Positions 39,301 to 52,900 of a DNA stretch of 64,000 nucleotides are shown piece after piece. The notes beneath the pieces were generated by a model that ran no database searches, was not told where the DNA came from, and saw nothing but the letters and a program-made list of their open reading frames with translations. The DNA is from Cardiocondyla obscurior (Eukaryota; Arthropoda; Insecta; Hymenoptera; Formicidae). The translations under genes and the position numbers were made by a program. Positions within the stretch are counted from its first letter, which is position 1, and every line of letters starts with the position of its first letter. The stretch is taken from contig NC_091870.1 in assembly GCF_019399895.1 (NCBI RefSeq), positions 2,438,001 to 2,502,000 on the forward strand, given 5' to 3'.

Positions 39301-40700
39301 GTGGAAATCTTTTTGGTAATAATATAATACATAGCTTTGCAGAAGAGGGTGGGAAGAAAGAGCAAGAGGTGATGTCCCGCATAACGCTCTCATTTGAAAC
39401 TTTATTAAAGAAGTTTGTCACGCGATTTTGCGACACGGGTGCTCAGATGAATAAAAGATGTCGATAGACGACGGGAGTAAAATGTAAACTAGGATAAGTT
39501 GGACGTCTTCAAGCGTCGTTCAAGAAGTATTCGCGAAGAGCATTGTCTCGAGAAATCGATTTTGTCTTTGCTCCTCGTGCGAGACGCTTTTCGAAATTGG
39601 TGTGCTTTAGATCCGAGTTAATGCAATAGCTTTCCATAGTTTTAATGAAAGCTATCATAATAGAAAATTTCGCTTAATTTAAGAGCTGTCAATAATTAGC
39701 ATTTTAAGATTCTTATGCAAATAATAACAAAAGAGAGCTCGCTCAGAAATCTAAGTAACGTAAAAAAAAAAAAAGAAAGAAAAGTAAAACAAAGAAAAAA
39801 AAAAATTAATACTAATATGAGATCTTATTAATAGTTCAGAAATTAGCAAACTCGTGCAAGCCTGATTGCGTTTCTTTTGTTTAAAAGAAACAGCAATTTA
39901 TAAGTGAAAATGTAAATTCATCCCGATATCTTTTTCACCTTTGAAACAAAACGCGTTCTTTCTCTATTCTTTTCGTTTGAAAAATTTTCGTTCTTAACGG
40001 GATACTTAAAGTACGCTAGATCATTTTCAAGAGCGCTTTATCCGTTCTCTCTCGATTTACCCATTACGATCAATCGATCCCGATTCGAGTGTGTTGCCAG
40101 TACACGTGTCGGTCGTGCGAGAACTTCGAATTCAGAATACGTATTTGTTGAGCGCATAGAATACACTCGCTCCCAACACTTGACCTAAATAAAGCACAAT
40201 CGTGAATGCCTGTTCCTTCCTGCTGCGGTTTCAGTAAGGCGCAAACTGCATCCGGTCAGCTCGATCCAGTCGATCCAGTTCAGTTTACATCTCGGTCTTT
40301 GGAAAACGCGCGCGCTATACACGCTATACGAATAACAAATGGCAGACTGTCCATTGCACCGATTCAATCCCTGTACTTTTTTTTTTTCTTACGTCGCATT
40401 CACTTCGCGGTCACTTCGAAACTGGCAAAGTGAACTTGAAGTAAACGTAACCGAATGTAATTCACGCGTTTATATGCCCTCTCGCAAGCCCTCGTCCTCT
40501 CATTCTCTTATTACCCGAGTGGAAATTTATCTAGCTAATCTGATTTCGCAGGTAGTAATTAGATCGCGCAGATTAAATTTATTTCTTAATTAGTGACCAG
40601 CTTGGTACTCGTCATAAATTATAAGAAAGTATTTATTATTTTGTGACGGTCTTAAAAGAATTAAGTTGTCATTAATAAAAAAAAGAAATAAAATCTGTCT
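36356..40700. other. probable upstream dpr intron, no exon found
   Basis: A coding exon for the Dpr Ig1 domain is expected above 36355 on the minus strand. I searched by eye for its usual signatures (SWIR, HILT, WTL, YECQ) up to 64000 and found none. The Ig1 exons may lie outside the window or be missed here. The stretch contains a (CG)n run at 36861-36873 and ordinary AT-rich DNA. Confidence 0.45.
36861..36873. repeat. (CG)n alternating run
   Basis: About six consecutive CG dinucleotides. Survival of such a run fits a genome with little CpG loss. Alternating CG is also a classic potential Z-DNA sequence. Confidence 0.8.
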
Positions 40701-40817
40701 AGTATCGGTTGTATAATTTTTGTCCGGAGTGTACCGTGTATCTAAATAGATATCTATACTTTTTTTCGCCGCGTACTTTGTTTACTGTTGTTGAGCTGAC
40801 CATACGCAACGTTCGCT

Positions 40818-41075
40818 CGACTGCCGATATCGCCGGGCAAGCCGGTTCTCGCCGTCCGCCGCCCGCGCGTCCTCCACCTTGCGAATTTCGAGCGCAAGGT
40901 GCCGGCCGATGAAAACACACGCCGTACTAACACTACCGCGACGGTCGACTGCCGAATTCGTCGGGCAAACCGGTTCTTACTATCTGCCACCCGCGCGTCC
41001 TCCACCTTGCGAACTTCGAGCGCAAGGTGCTGGCGAGATGTAAACACACGCACGTACTCACACTACCGTGACAGT
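40818..41075 (+). repeat. tandem duplication, two units of 128 and 130 bp, each with a hairpin
   Basis: Unit 1 is 40818-40945 and unit 2 is 40946-41075. Each begins CGACTGCCGA and contains CCCGCGCGTCCTCCACCTTG, then a perfect inverted repeat CCTTGCG...CGCAAGG (40877-40899 and 41005-41027), then ACACACG and ACTACCG. The units differ at a modest number of positions, so the duplication is not brand new. The right side of unit 2 runs straight into the dispersed repeat copy at 41037-41278, and the copy at 28042 lacks the tandem part. Antisense frames crossing the units show the same peptide twice (KFARWRTRG) and are a product of the repeat. Confidence 0.85.
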
Positions 41076-41278
41076 CGGCGGGTCCATTAAACTCTGCAAT
41101 CGAGCGTTGCGTAAGATCAACACACAACAGTAGACTAGTACGCGGCGAAAAACGTTTAGATATCTAACTTTTCCATCTCGTTATTAGCTCGTAACAAGAC
41201 AATTTTCCTAGACCACGAGATGAACCACGAATTGGCTAACTAATTAATAGGTAACGAGGGGAATCAATTTCCGCTCGG
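41037..41278 (+). repeat. dispersed repeat, copy 2 (unrecognised family)
   Basis: Second copy of the element at 28042-28340, same orientation. The core from AGTAGACTAGTAC (41129) to TTTAGATATCTAA is nearly identical between copies. The middle of this copy is shorter, and the T-run of copy 1 is absent here. The left edge overlaps unit 2 of the 128-130 bp tandem duplication. Confidence 0.75.
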
Positions 41279-44200
41279 ATAATTATTATCGAACAAGTTG
41301 CCGAACTATTTATTCAAATACTCCAACGTAAAATTATTTCGTTTATCGCTAAATGTTGTAGCTTTGTTAAACGACGGAAAGCTATATTTAGAGAAACCAT
41401 CTATTTAAAAGAAAGAAAGAAAAAAATAATAAAAAAAAAAAAAAACATTTGAAAGATCGAATAAATCAATTCACGTTGGAAATTCTGATTCGGATCTTAT
41501 CCTTTGTAAGCGCGATTGAACGGCATCGAGTTTAAAGGGTGCAGTATATTTTCTGTTTTACAAATACGCCGGACGGAGTCGATATTCGCGCTGGTAAAAT
41601 TGCGTTGAGGCGACTCACGATGGTGCATGTATGTTCACCGAATACAGCGATGTAAATAGACAGCGATTTTAGGCGAAGAAAGGAAACGCGGATCGACTAG
41701 AAGGACCGATTACGGTTGACACGGGCGGTTGGAGCGAGTGGAAAGTGTTGTAAGAGATGAAAAGCGTTTCCCGCTGTACGGCGAACTAGCCAGCTTGATC
41801 TGGTTTGCGAAATGAATCTTTACGTTCGGTCACGCGCGTAACCGTCTCTTCAGCAAGCTTCTTTCTCGCGGCGTCCTCCATTTCGTTTACCCTCTTTCTT
41901 TCAATCTCCCGCGAAGAAAGTACATCCCGCGGGAAAGAGACGCGCAGCTCCGCGGCTCGCTCGACTTTGATTACATTCTTGTATCCACGTCAGAGGCACG
42001 GCGGGAAGAAATCAATTAACGACGAAACTAAGCCTCGCGGAATTGAACAAGACCCCGGAAGATATTAACGATTACGTCGTTAGTTTAATATTACGCCGAG
42101 TGGAGCATATACGTTTTATGCGCTCGCACGACCCGTGATAATTTTCGTCAAATATCGTAGATTAGTACCGGAGACGGCGTAATATACCGAACTTACGGGC
42201 AAGGTAGCTGGTAAAAACAAAGAGTCGCATTACGAATTATATGATACGCGGCCCCGGCTGTGTTTGTCGAAAGTGGGTCGCCCGAGTACATCCCACCGGG
42301 AGTAAATTGATTCTACGCTCGGGGAAGGAATACGGTAAATGCAAATCGTCGCGTTCTTCTTTCGCCGGATAGGAGACCGCCCCCCGACTAGACCGGGTCG
42401 GACTTTTGATAGCTCGAATGTCGTTCCCTCCCTTCGCGCCGCCGTCGCGCGTCCGTCGAAATCGTGTTACACCTTCGTCGAATACCATCGTCGTGAAACG
42501 GCGCCCGGGGTCGCCGGGCGTCTTCTCTCGTTCTCACACGCTACCGCGACGGAATGCAAACTGGTTATTTCTTGGCCGCCCTCGTTCGAGGTCGAATTGG
42601 TAGATAGAGACACGGCGACCGTTTACAGCGGGAGTAAGCAAAGTGTAGAAGACTCATGAATACAGATCTAGATACCAATTTTCTTTGTACTTTTTTTTTT
42701 TTTTTTTTTCAAAATAAACGTAGAAAGAAAGTGGACGATATATCGGAAAAGGGATTTACGTACGGCGTGATTTTGTTTCAATTTCATTTCTAGCCCCCTA
42801 CTGATTTTTAATACTTTTACGATTTTAATTTAAATAAAAATTTTAAACACGCGTAATTTTATTCGGCGTTGCGAAACGCTCTACGCTTCGCGCGTTTCTA
42901 AATAAAGATGAGAATTTTCATATCCCGATCATTTGCATGATCGCAATTGGTCTACGATGTGAAAAACGAGCGATGATTCTTCGGGCGAACTTCCGCTAAA
43001 AACGTTCGCCGAATTGGACGGCCATGAGTTTGAACGGATTTGACGCTTTTTTCTCGTAAGCCATTTGGACCCGAGATCGGGTCCCCCTAGACGGAAGAAT
43101 ATCATCGATAAAAGCAGGTTTTCCCTGGCATCGCTCCTCGTCCGAATGGAATATAAACGGGGGACCGGTTTTCCCCTACATCCCTGTTTGCGTTCGCGTA
43201 ACGTGATCGAAGAGGCGGCCAAGCAACTTCCGCAAGCTCTCTCCACGACCGTCGAGTAACTTTACTCGTTCGGTCCTACCATTTGCATTGGTTACTTTTT
43301 TATTAACCATTAAGAGCAATGGCTCGTGCAATACCTCTTTCTTTTTCTCTTTTCCCTTCTTCTTTTTTTTTCTTTTTTAGATAAACTGTAATGTTAGTCG
43401 TCATGTAGAACACCCACCCTATTAGTAATTGCAATTTCGTAATTAATAAAATCTTGCATAAAAATTCAAGAAAAAAGAAAAAAAAACATGTTCTGCTTTA
43501 GTCACAAAAGTTTTACATAATATCCAAAGTGTTAGAATTAAAGGATAATTCAACTCAAAACACGTAATAATGAAATCTAGGGCTGCTGACGGGTTTGAAT
43601 AGGTTAATTAATCTGCTCGACTCGTAACGTCACGCATTCATAATTAGATGTCAATACTGACGGCTATTATTGGCGGTGATATGGTTTTGCGCGTATTACC
43701 GCGCAGGTTCTATTGATCCCTTTTTCACGAGTGCCGTGGATCCCATAATCACGAGTATTTCCGCGATACATATGTACCGCGATCTCGTCGAAAAGCTCGA
43801 AATTAGTTTTACCGTCGCAATTACCGTCGCCGTGCGGCGGAATTTGATTACGCGCAAACATCGATTCGGGGCGGCCGGAACGAGCGATTGCGATTTTATT
43901 ATCGTGTACATCGCGGTTGTATTCGGCGGTCTGTGCGGCATAAATCGAAAAAGCCGTTCTTGTCGCGTCTCTATTACCGACGTTACAGTCGGCGGTGCGA
44001 CGCTGGTCGAGGGAGGCATTCTAAAAAAGCATACATCTCGAAAATGGTGATAGCACGTCGATCGCGAATGGCCAATAACGGCACATTACCGATCATTTGA
44101 AAACTATTAAACGAGAAATAACCTACGGTAATCATGTCGCAGTCCACTCACAGAGATATATATTCAAACATTAAATTAATGCCGCCGTTGTATTTTTGTA

Positions 44201-44624
44201 TTGTACATTTTTATGATATATGACAATACATTTTTTTTTCTTTTTTTTTTTCCTATTTTTTTTTTACTGGATGATAAATTTGATAGGCGATACATTTTCT
44301 CTATGTCTTGTCCAATTTTGTTTTATATCTAAATATCGCTTGACAACGGCGACATGAAATTTTCTGGCTGAGTACTCGCGAAATAGCTTTATGCAACGTG
44401 TACTTTCGCGGCGTTTTCCGCCGACGACGGCATTATTTAATGGTATTAATGGCATTGTTTGATGACGAACCTCTCAAGTACGCCTCGTGGAAAACTTAGA
44501 TAGTGCTTTAATCGTCTTTACTGTCACTCAAAGATGCAACTGTTAAGAGTCGCAGCTGCGAGCTGTATAAGAGGTGAATATATGGTGACACAGTAAATAG
44601 ACCCGTTTCCAAAGTTCGCGATAC

Positions 44625-44661
44625 TTTCTCTCTCCATCTCTCGCTCTCTCTGTCTCACTCT

Positions 44662-44702
<41 letters not shown>

Positions 44703-44707
44703 CTTTT
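44625..44707. repeat. (TC)n microsatellite, about 80 bp
   Basis: An imperfect left half (TCTCTCCATCTCTCGC...) followed by a perfect run of about 16 TC dinucleotides at 44668-44699. It is the longest TC tract in the window. Confidence 0.9.
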
Positions 44708-47700
44708 CCATCATGAGAATACTTTTTTTTTTATCAGCGACGGTTTGCGAAGATATTTCTCTTTCTCTCATCTAAGTTTTTATTACTTTCGTCGAATGGA
44801 AGTTTATTATGTTTGCTTCGTTTTTAATGTCGAATATCATCATTCGAGACGTAATTTCAAATGGACAGTCGGATTTTTCTATTATGATTTTGCGATAAAG
44901 ACTCATATTTTATTTTAAATAATAGTAATTCTAAATAAACGTTCTCCAGACTGCAGATTACATAACAAGTGAAAAAACCAAATATATATCAGACGTAATC
45001 TAGTATTTTTTATTCTAATTTTAAGTATAAAGTTGTAATAAGATTTTGCACATTAAAACATATAAGATAGGCAGGGAAAATAAAATATTCTGCGTAATAA
45101 AAAATATTCTGAATACTCTGCAAGAGTACAATGGGAAAAGATCGAAATAAAGGACCAACCTTGTGTAAAGAAATCTACTTTCTCAGTTACTAAGCGCTGA
45201 TTTATGTAATTATTTATTCTGCTTGTGATTGTTCTTCCGTGCTTATAGAAGTTTCATTTTCCGTGCTTGAAGTTGAAGTAGCCAATTATTATCAGATTAA
45301 TGAAGAACTCAGGAGAGAACTGACTTTTCACATCGCTGACGAGTTGAATTCTGCAAATCCAAAAAAAAAAAAAAAAGAAAAAAAACCGAACAATGTAGCA
45401 GAAAAATATAATGTTCCAAAGAAAGATAGGTAAAACGGAGTAACAGGTTTTTTTAAAAAGATTGTCTGAATCATCCTGAAGGCAGAAAAATTAATTAAGA
45501 GATACGTTTTTACGGATTAATATTTTATTAAAATCATATTAATTGCGAAAAATTATTTGTACTTTGTACAGCTTGGGCGCGGGATTTAATTCAAAGTCTA
45601 TACGTACACGTGCAACGTAATAGCGTACTTTTCAAATCGCTATATAAAATAATACCAGAAATAGAACTTATTTATTCTTCAAGCTCTTCGAACTTTTTTC
45701 TCTAAAAAGTATTTTGTCTGCGCGTTCTGTAGTTTGTGACAGAAATTGATTTCCGTTGTTCGCCAATGAAGCGAACCGCGTCTGAACATCTCGTTCATTT
45801 CTTCGTTCTCGCCGTCTTCCTTGTTTCCGCGAGTGACAGTTTTCCGCCTGGCCGCGCGTCATTTTCAGCGCGGCGTCGCCGTCGCCGTCGCCGAGGCGTA
45901 GGAGGGTGTCGAGACGTTTCGCGAAGCACGAACGGCAATGATGAAACGAAATTATATGGTCTCGCCAATACCGCCGGCGAGCGGTTGTACATTGTGCCTT
46001 AACTTCTGCTTTATAATGCATAACTCCGACTGCGAAAAAGTCAAAGACCACAGAAAAAGCTGTATAAAATCTTCGTAAAACTGTACAGCCCGAGTAACAT
46101 CCACCGCAAGCTTAACGTTTGTCGTTTCGAGGTAAAAGCACGGCCATACCTTTTCCATCTCGTTCTGCGCTCACCTCGCTTTAGCCCGCGCCACAGAAGA
46201 GTCTCTAACACGTTCTCCTTTCTGAAAGGCGGCGCGACCTAAACTTTCCCACGCGAGCTCGAGAGCTTTTCTTAGAACAGTGATACCTTCTGTTCAGGGT
46301 TAACCACCGAGGACACTCCGCGAGCCACTTAACGCGAAAAGTCCTTTAAGACTCGGCGACACGTATGCAAATGGTCTTCTCGACACCGAAAATTATCACG
46401 GTCAACAAACTCTAATGAAAGAGTTCGCAAGGGGCTGCGACGTCGACGTGAGAGAACGCGTAATCAGCTTTGTGTGTTAACCGTTTTTTGTCCCGCGATG
46501 TATTACGTTATGCATTTATATATATTTATAACAGTTATATTCTTCTCCGGCGGCGACAAAAACAGAGTCGCAAATATTTTCGCAATACTCCTTACGTTTA
46601 ACACGGTAATATACTCTGCAAATATACGAAATTATATTATGCATTCGTGTCCATTGCCCCAATGCTTCACGTAAATGCGTTTCCTACTTGTCTAGTCACA
46701 AAGGGGACTGTTTACGGCTGATACACAGTGTATGTTGGCGCATGCAGAATGCAATGGTTATATTGCGGGAAATTGGAATCTGGTCAAGCTGCTTTTATCG
46801 AGTAAGGAGATTGTGCGCCACCGCGTGTGTACGCGCCACGTAAGCACGATCGCATTCTCGCAAGATTGCTTATGTGTCGTATAATCGTTATGGTGCCCCG
46901 CGGCTTGTATCGCTTTTGCGACGTACAAAAAGAAGTTGCACTTTTCATTTGCGAACAATCGAATTTTTCCCTTCTAAAAGAATAATGCGCAAAGAAGCAG
47001 AAGTAAAGTAGATACGCATACGTACATGAGAAAATAATTTATCGTCGAAGGCCGGTGCTCTTTCTTCTCTCTTAGAATATTTTTCTCTATCGAAACGACA
47101 ATGCAATTCTTTTTTCTTTTTCTCAGGTTATTTTTTGCTTTTCAATAATATTCAGAAAATTTTGCAATGGCGTGTGCGCGTAGAGACGAGAGGTGGAAAT
47201 AAAAATCGTAGATTATATCTTTTTCCCCGTTCTATGTAAAACAGCACGGTGAGAGACCCTCTTAACCGTGACGACGTATGTGCGGAGGTTGCATCTTACT
47301 CAAAATCCCGGGGGGAACTGCCGCGCGGATGCATATGCGATGGGAAAGCGAAAGCCCGGCGGCCTCTTACGATTCCTCTATCCGGTGTATCGGAGATATG
47401 ATTTTTGTTGCGCGAGGATAAGCTCGACTTACGTCGTCGGATAGAAAAAATTTTTTTTTAACAAACAACTATTAGGTTATTAAAAAATATGTACCTTTTA
47501 ATTCCGGCATGGCATAAAAATATGCGATATTAAAAAATTTTTTTTATTGATTGATTTGATTTGAAGTCGACTAGCTTAAAAAAATCTTTATAACGCGCGC
47601 GACAATATTGTCGAAAAATTAATTAAGAAGCTGGAATATTCCGTGAGGAGCTTTTGAATAGACACTGATGAAATCTTAAACTGCTATTCAAAATTTAAAA

Positions 47701-49903
47701 ATTAACTCTGACGTACACTCGTCCAGTCACAAAGTACTTAAAAAATTCTTTAAAAACGTGAAAGCGCATTTTTGATTAACATATAAAGATTCTGAACTTT
47801 AAAGGACCAACAAGCCTTAATGCGGCGTTTCGTGATATTCAGCTATTTTCTTGCGAGCTCGCGTTTCTTTGCGATGTACAGGGTAAAGGCAGATATTGCG
47901 TTTGCAACGACGGCGGCGGCTAGAGTACGTGACTTCCTCTTTTCTCGATCTCTTCCCTCGGCCGACGAGGACGTACGTTAAAGTCACGTACACTAGTCGC
48001 TGTCGCCGCAGTAGACGCCATATCTGCCTTTCAGTGCACATTCACTAACGATACTCAGTGTATACAAGCACACGACGCTGCTTGCTTGTCACTTCGGTTA
48101 GAATGGATGACACTCGGCCGAGACTATAATTTATGGTGCGCTCGCGAAAAGAAGGAGTGATACACTTCTTACGGTTGAAGCTCGGGCGAAATAAAAGTCG
48201 TGACACGGCCCCGCAGCGCTTCGTCTTTTCGGTAAAAAAAACAAAACCGGCAGATTTTTGCGATACGTGACGACGAAGAGCCCGGAGAATTTCCCGGCGG
48301 GCATTTACCCAAACGCATATGTAATCGTAAAATTACGATCGCACGAGCGAGCGCGAGTTTTTGCTAATCTTTCACCAAGAAGAACAGTATGATAAATTGA
48401 CTTCTTCGCATCCAACGCTGTTATTTCGTTGTCGCGATTTTTTTTTAATATTTTTATTTTTGAAATCTCCTGATTACGCACTGATAAAATGCATATCGTG
48501 TAAAATTGTAATTTACGACGTAGCTTGTTGTGGAAATAAATTTTAAATTGGTCTAAGAGGGGGAAAAAAAAAAGATTGAGGTAATTGAAAATAAACTTCA
48601 AAAATTAAAGTTGCAAATCTTTCTCTTACACAAGCTCGGTGTAGCGTGCCTTTTCAATAGGATCTTTGTACGTGAATTAATAAACGCTCTTGCATAGTAA
48701 TACACGACACGCCGCAGAGAGGAAAAAGGTACGTCTTATGCCTAGAATTCGAGTATCGTGACCGTACGGGAAAGTGTGTCAAAGATAAAAATGGTTCGCC
48801 ACGTTCGCGGCCCCGTCTGGGTCAAGACAGAATTCTTTGAGCAGTAGGACATGTATGGTAACGTAGCCGTCACGAAAGCCCCAGAGGACTTCCAGTGCAC
48901 CGGTCTATGTTGCATATGTAATTGCAGCGACGTTCTGGAAAACTGCAGCTTCACGAAATTGCGACAAGTGTGAAAAATTATGTTTATAGAAAAACAAACT
49001 TAAAATACTTATATTTCGGGAAGAGATAACAATTTCATAGCAACCTTTATACTTTATCGTGGCATTCTTAAAAAATGTTGAAAAAGTATTATTCGCGTTT
49101 GAAAAAAAAGTATACATTAAAACAAAAAAAAAATTGTTTTTTTTGTTTTAAATTAATAATTATATTAGTCAAATTTTGATGTAAAGAATAACGAAATTTC
49201 AAGACGATTTTCGTTCGTTATCGAAGACACATGATCCAGGAAGTTGGAATGCAAGCCGGAAGCCTTTCTCGCGACGCAGGAAATTCCGGGATTTTTGTCA
49301 TCCCGTTTCTTGAAAGAGCGCGCGACGCAAACTTTGATCTCGCGAGCTTCACTTAAGGGAAGAAGCTTCCCTTTCGGAGCTGTTCCCCGAGCTAACAACT
49401 AATGGCACTCGTGTGTCACTTAAAGTGCCGACCTTTAAACCGCGATGACATGTATGGAGATGTTCCTACAGCGATAGGGTCTCGAAAGGGTGGTTACGCG
49501 GCCGCGTATCTAACGCTGACGATGCGTATTAGAAAGTTGGCTGTTGTTTTATTCATTCTTTCGATCTTTTTCTGTTGCCGGCTCGGAGGGCGAGCAGTCG
49601 AAGAAATACGACGTGAGGCGCGATATAAATTTTGTTCATTAAAATTTTCCACGGGAATTTATCCCCCTGCTTCTCGTCTCGTGTGGGCGAATCACCGTTG
49701 CGAATATAGTGCGTCGGACTAACAAATGGGTTAAGTAATTCCAGGACGCCGTGTGTCCCTTAAGTTCTCGCGTAAATCACTCGAGCGTTACCACCGGCGG
49801 AAACCGTTAAAGCTACTTTTATAGCCGGCGATACCAAAACGCGTCCGCGACGTCGTACTATTTACCGGTATACGTGGACCAAAATTATTTTCATTTATAA
49901 ATC

Positions 49904-49904
<1 letters not shown>

Positions 49905-49945
<41 letters not shown>
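49905..49945. repeat. (TA)n microsatellite, 41 bp
   Basis: A perfect TA array of about 20 units, followed by a GTATATAC extension. It is self-complementary and likely to extrude as a cruciform or vary in length. Confidence 0.95.
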
Positions 49946-49952
<7 letters not shown>

Positions 49953-52900
49953 CGCTAGAGCGCAAATATCGATTTTTTTTTTACGCGAAAGCAGCCGACC
50001 GCGTGCCAGAGCAGTTTCTTATAACGGTCGAGTATTCCCAATCTTTATACGTGGAAACTATTCGCATCTTTATTGACAATATTGCCGTTAGTAAGTGGTA
50101 ATATCGTACGTATTGTGGCAAAAGAAACCGTAAAAAAAAAGAAAAAAAAAAAGAAAACGAACGACTCTTCTTTAACGATGTGCACAGTAAGCATTTTTCT
50201 CGCATGCGTCGGAAAATCTTACCGCAGTGTAAGATACGATAAATGCGAATGTGCAAGTGCTACGGACATTTGCGGTCGCAATTATAGCTTTTACTAGCCG
50301 ATCATTCGGTCTGGAAGAAAATACGGGAAGACGTCGCGTATTACTGTTGTTGAATAGTACGCCAATTTCGTTCGCGAAGCTCGCACAAATAGACATGAAA
50401 AATACTATACTTTATTTTACCAAAAAAAGAAAAAAATAGTATACATGCTGCTTACATTTGGAACTCTGTAAATTTTTTATATAAATATTTCGCGTCAGTT
50501 TACACATATCTCGCGAGAGAAAATATATTATTACATTATGCAGAGATATTCTTTTGTCGATATAGTATATCGCACTCACGTGATGCTCGTCAATCTTTCT
50601 TTTGCGCGATAAAACATACAATTTAGATATTTATTGTGTTCCGTTTGTATCCAGATATCACCAATCGAGCCAGTCGTTCCGTTAATAACGCGAAGATGAC
50701 GAGAAAAGTCCCTCGTATTAAGTTATTACGCGTAATTGACAGCGAGGGGGAAGGTTAATTTTGGGAGCTAAATCGAGAGGTGGAAACGGAATATTCCTAA
50801 GCGGAAGAGTTTTAATGTCAACCTATAACTCGATTACTCTTTCGAAAAATACTCGATGACGTAGACAAGTTGAATTCCATTCATTCGTATCGCGAACTAC
50901 GAGGATAGACTAAATCGGGGTTACAATTAAGGCTTTATATTATTTCACCGATATTTTTATTTAACCTCATACCGCAAAGCTACAAATACCGCCTCGTGTT
51001 TGCGTATGGAAATAGCGTGACATATTTATTACGTCGACGACAAATTAACGACGGGTTTTTTATATTCGCGAGGAGGTACGCTTATCAATTCTAAGTGAGA
51101 GTGACGCTATCGTCGTACAATAAGAGGCTCGAATGAGAAGGCTGCGCGGCGAAAGATACGTATTTCTCGCGGGAATTTCCGGTAGGAAAAGGATTTTTAC
51201 AAGGATGCTAAATCCGCGGCTCGATTTTTCATCCGCGAGAATGTATGTTTACAAACTCCTCCAATTGTGTGGGAGTAACAGTTGCAGGTCTATTGAGAAC
51301 AGTCTCTATTTGAGAACGTCGAACGGCGGAAAATATCTCTTGAAGGAAGGAAAAGCTGGTTGTCGCGTTTTCCTCGAAGGAGCCGGCAAGTGGAAATCAC
51401 AAATGACTGATAAAGCTCAGGCGGGCTCTCTTCAGCTTCGCTGCTTCTTCGTCGTCTTGGGCTTCGTCTCTTTATCCCGCGAGTTTGTAAAGGCTTTCTC
51501 CCTTATCAGCGAAGCGACTCATCTTCTAGTCGTTAGGCATTCTTCTCGCGCTCTGAAACCGTACTTTCCTTCAACGGCTCGCAGTCTCAGGCCTCGTTAC
51601 GACTCACTCATTTTCCGCGAATAAACGTGCACTCGCGTGTATGGCGTTAAACGGAAAGGTAAAAAAAAAAAAGAGAGAAAGAGAGAGAGAAGAGAAAAAA
51701 AATATTACCGTGGCGACTGTGTAATAATTTTGACAATGCAACGATAACGATAAAAATTTTTGGAAGTAAAAAAAAAAAAAAGAAATTAACCGAAAGGTAT
51801 TTTAATGCTTATATATGTATAACGGAAGTCAATCAATATAAAAAAAAGGCGAAATTTGAATGTTCTATAATTATTAACGAAGTTATAATTTATATTAAAG
51901 TAATTATACATTCAATATTTAAGCATATATGCGTCTATAAATTTTGATTCGGGTCAAAGTGTCACGTTAATTTTAAACCCAGATGTCGTGCCGCTGATTA
52001 AGCGTACTTTTCAGAAATCCCTCGTATCTTACTCGGCTCCAATTAGGGCGGTATCGCTTTTGCGTACTTCGAAAGCCGGCGATAATTGGTCCCCGAAAGT
52101 TCTGTTCTGACTGTGAAAGACGTCGCCATCCGGTTCCTTGTACCCGGTTCTATCCGCGGGAGGACCGTCGTCTTTCCTCCGGCTACCATCCTCTTCAACT
52201 CGAAACTTTCCGCCGAGACAACTCGAGTAGCGAGGGTCATATTTTATGCGAACTTGTGCTCACGGCTTTATAAGCGAACAATAACGCGCGGCGCGCGTCC
52301 GAAACAGCTCGAAGTAGCGCGAGAACAAGAAGAGACGGGCCTCAACGAGCTGCAATTGAACTTCTAACCCCTTTTTGGCGGGAAGCTAGCTTGATTTTCA
52401 TGATTAATAAACCTGTTGTTAATCATCTACGTCTCCCCCCTCCTTCCTTGGCCCACCTTCCACTTTGTTCTCGGGCTGCGTCGAGCGTGACCTGCTACCG
52501 GGTACTACTAACCCTCGGCTGTGATCTTTTTCTGCCTTCCTGCTCACACGATCCGGCTTCTCCCCCTTCACGTGCGATGAACTTCGCCGGAATTGCCGTG
52601 CTCACCGAGCCGGATGCATCGCGCGCGCCTTCGTATAATTGGGTGCATTAGGTGCGCCAGAGGTCACGGTGGCGTCACGCATCTGCTAGCAACTATCGCA
52701 ATCCCTCACCCACTTCGCCGACCCTCGTAAAGAGAGAGAGAGGTCCCTCCGTTTTTCCGCCAGATCGGACATCCCGCGCGGGCGGTATCGCGCGAACCGT
52801 GACCGCGATCCACTTCTCCTCCTCGTGCCGCTTGATTGATGATGCAAGCTTTTACGAGCTTAATCCTCTGTAACTCCCGCTACTGTCGGAGTGACTTTGC

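Noticed and set aside
40754..41127. Minus-strand frames with a twice-repeated peptide (KFARWRTRG)
   Set aside because: The repeat in the peptide simply reflects the 128-130 bp tandem DNA unit; there is no start context, domain or splice structure.
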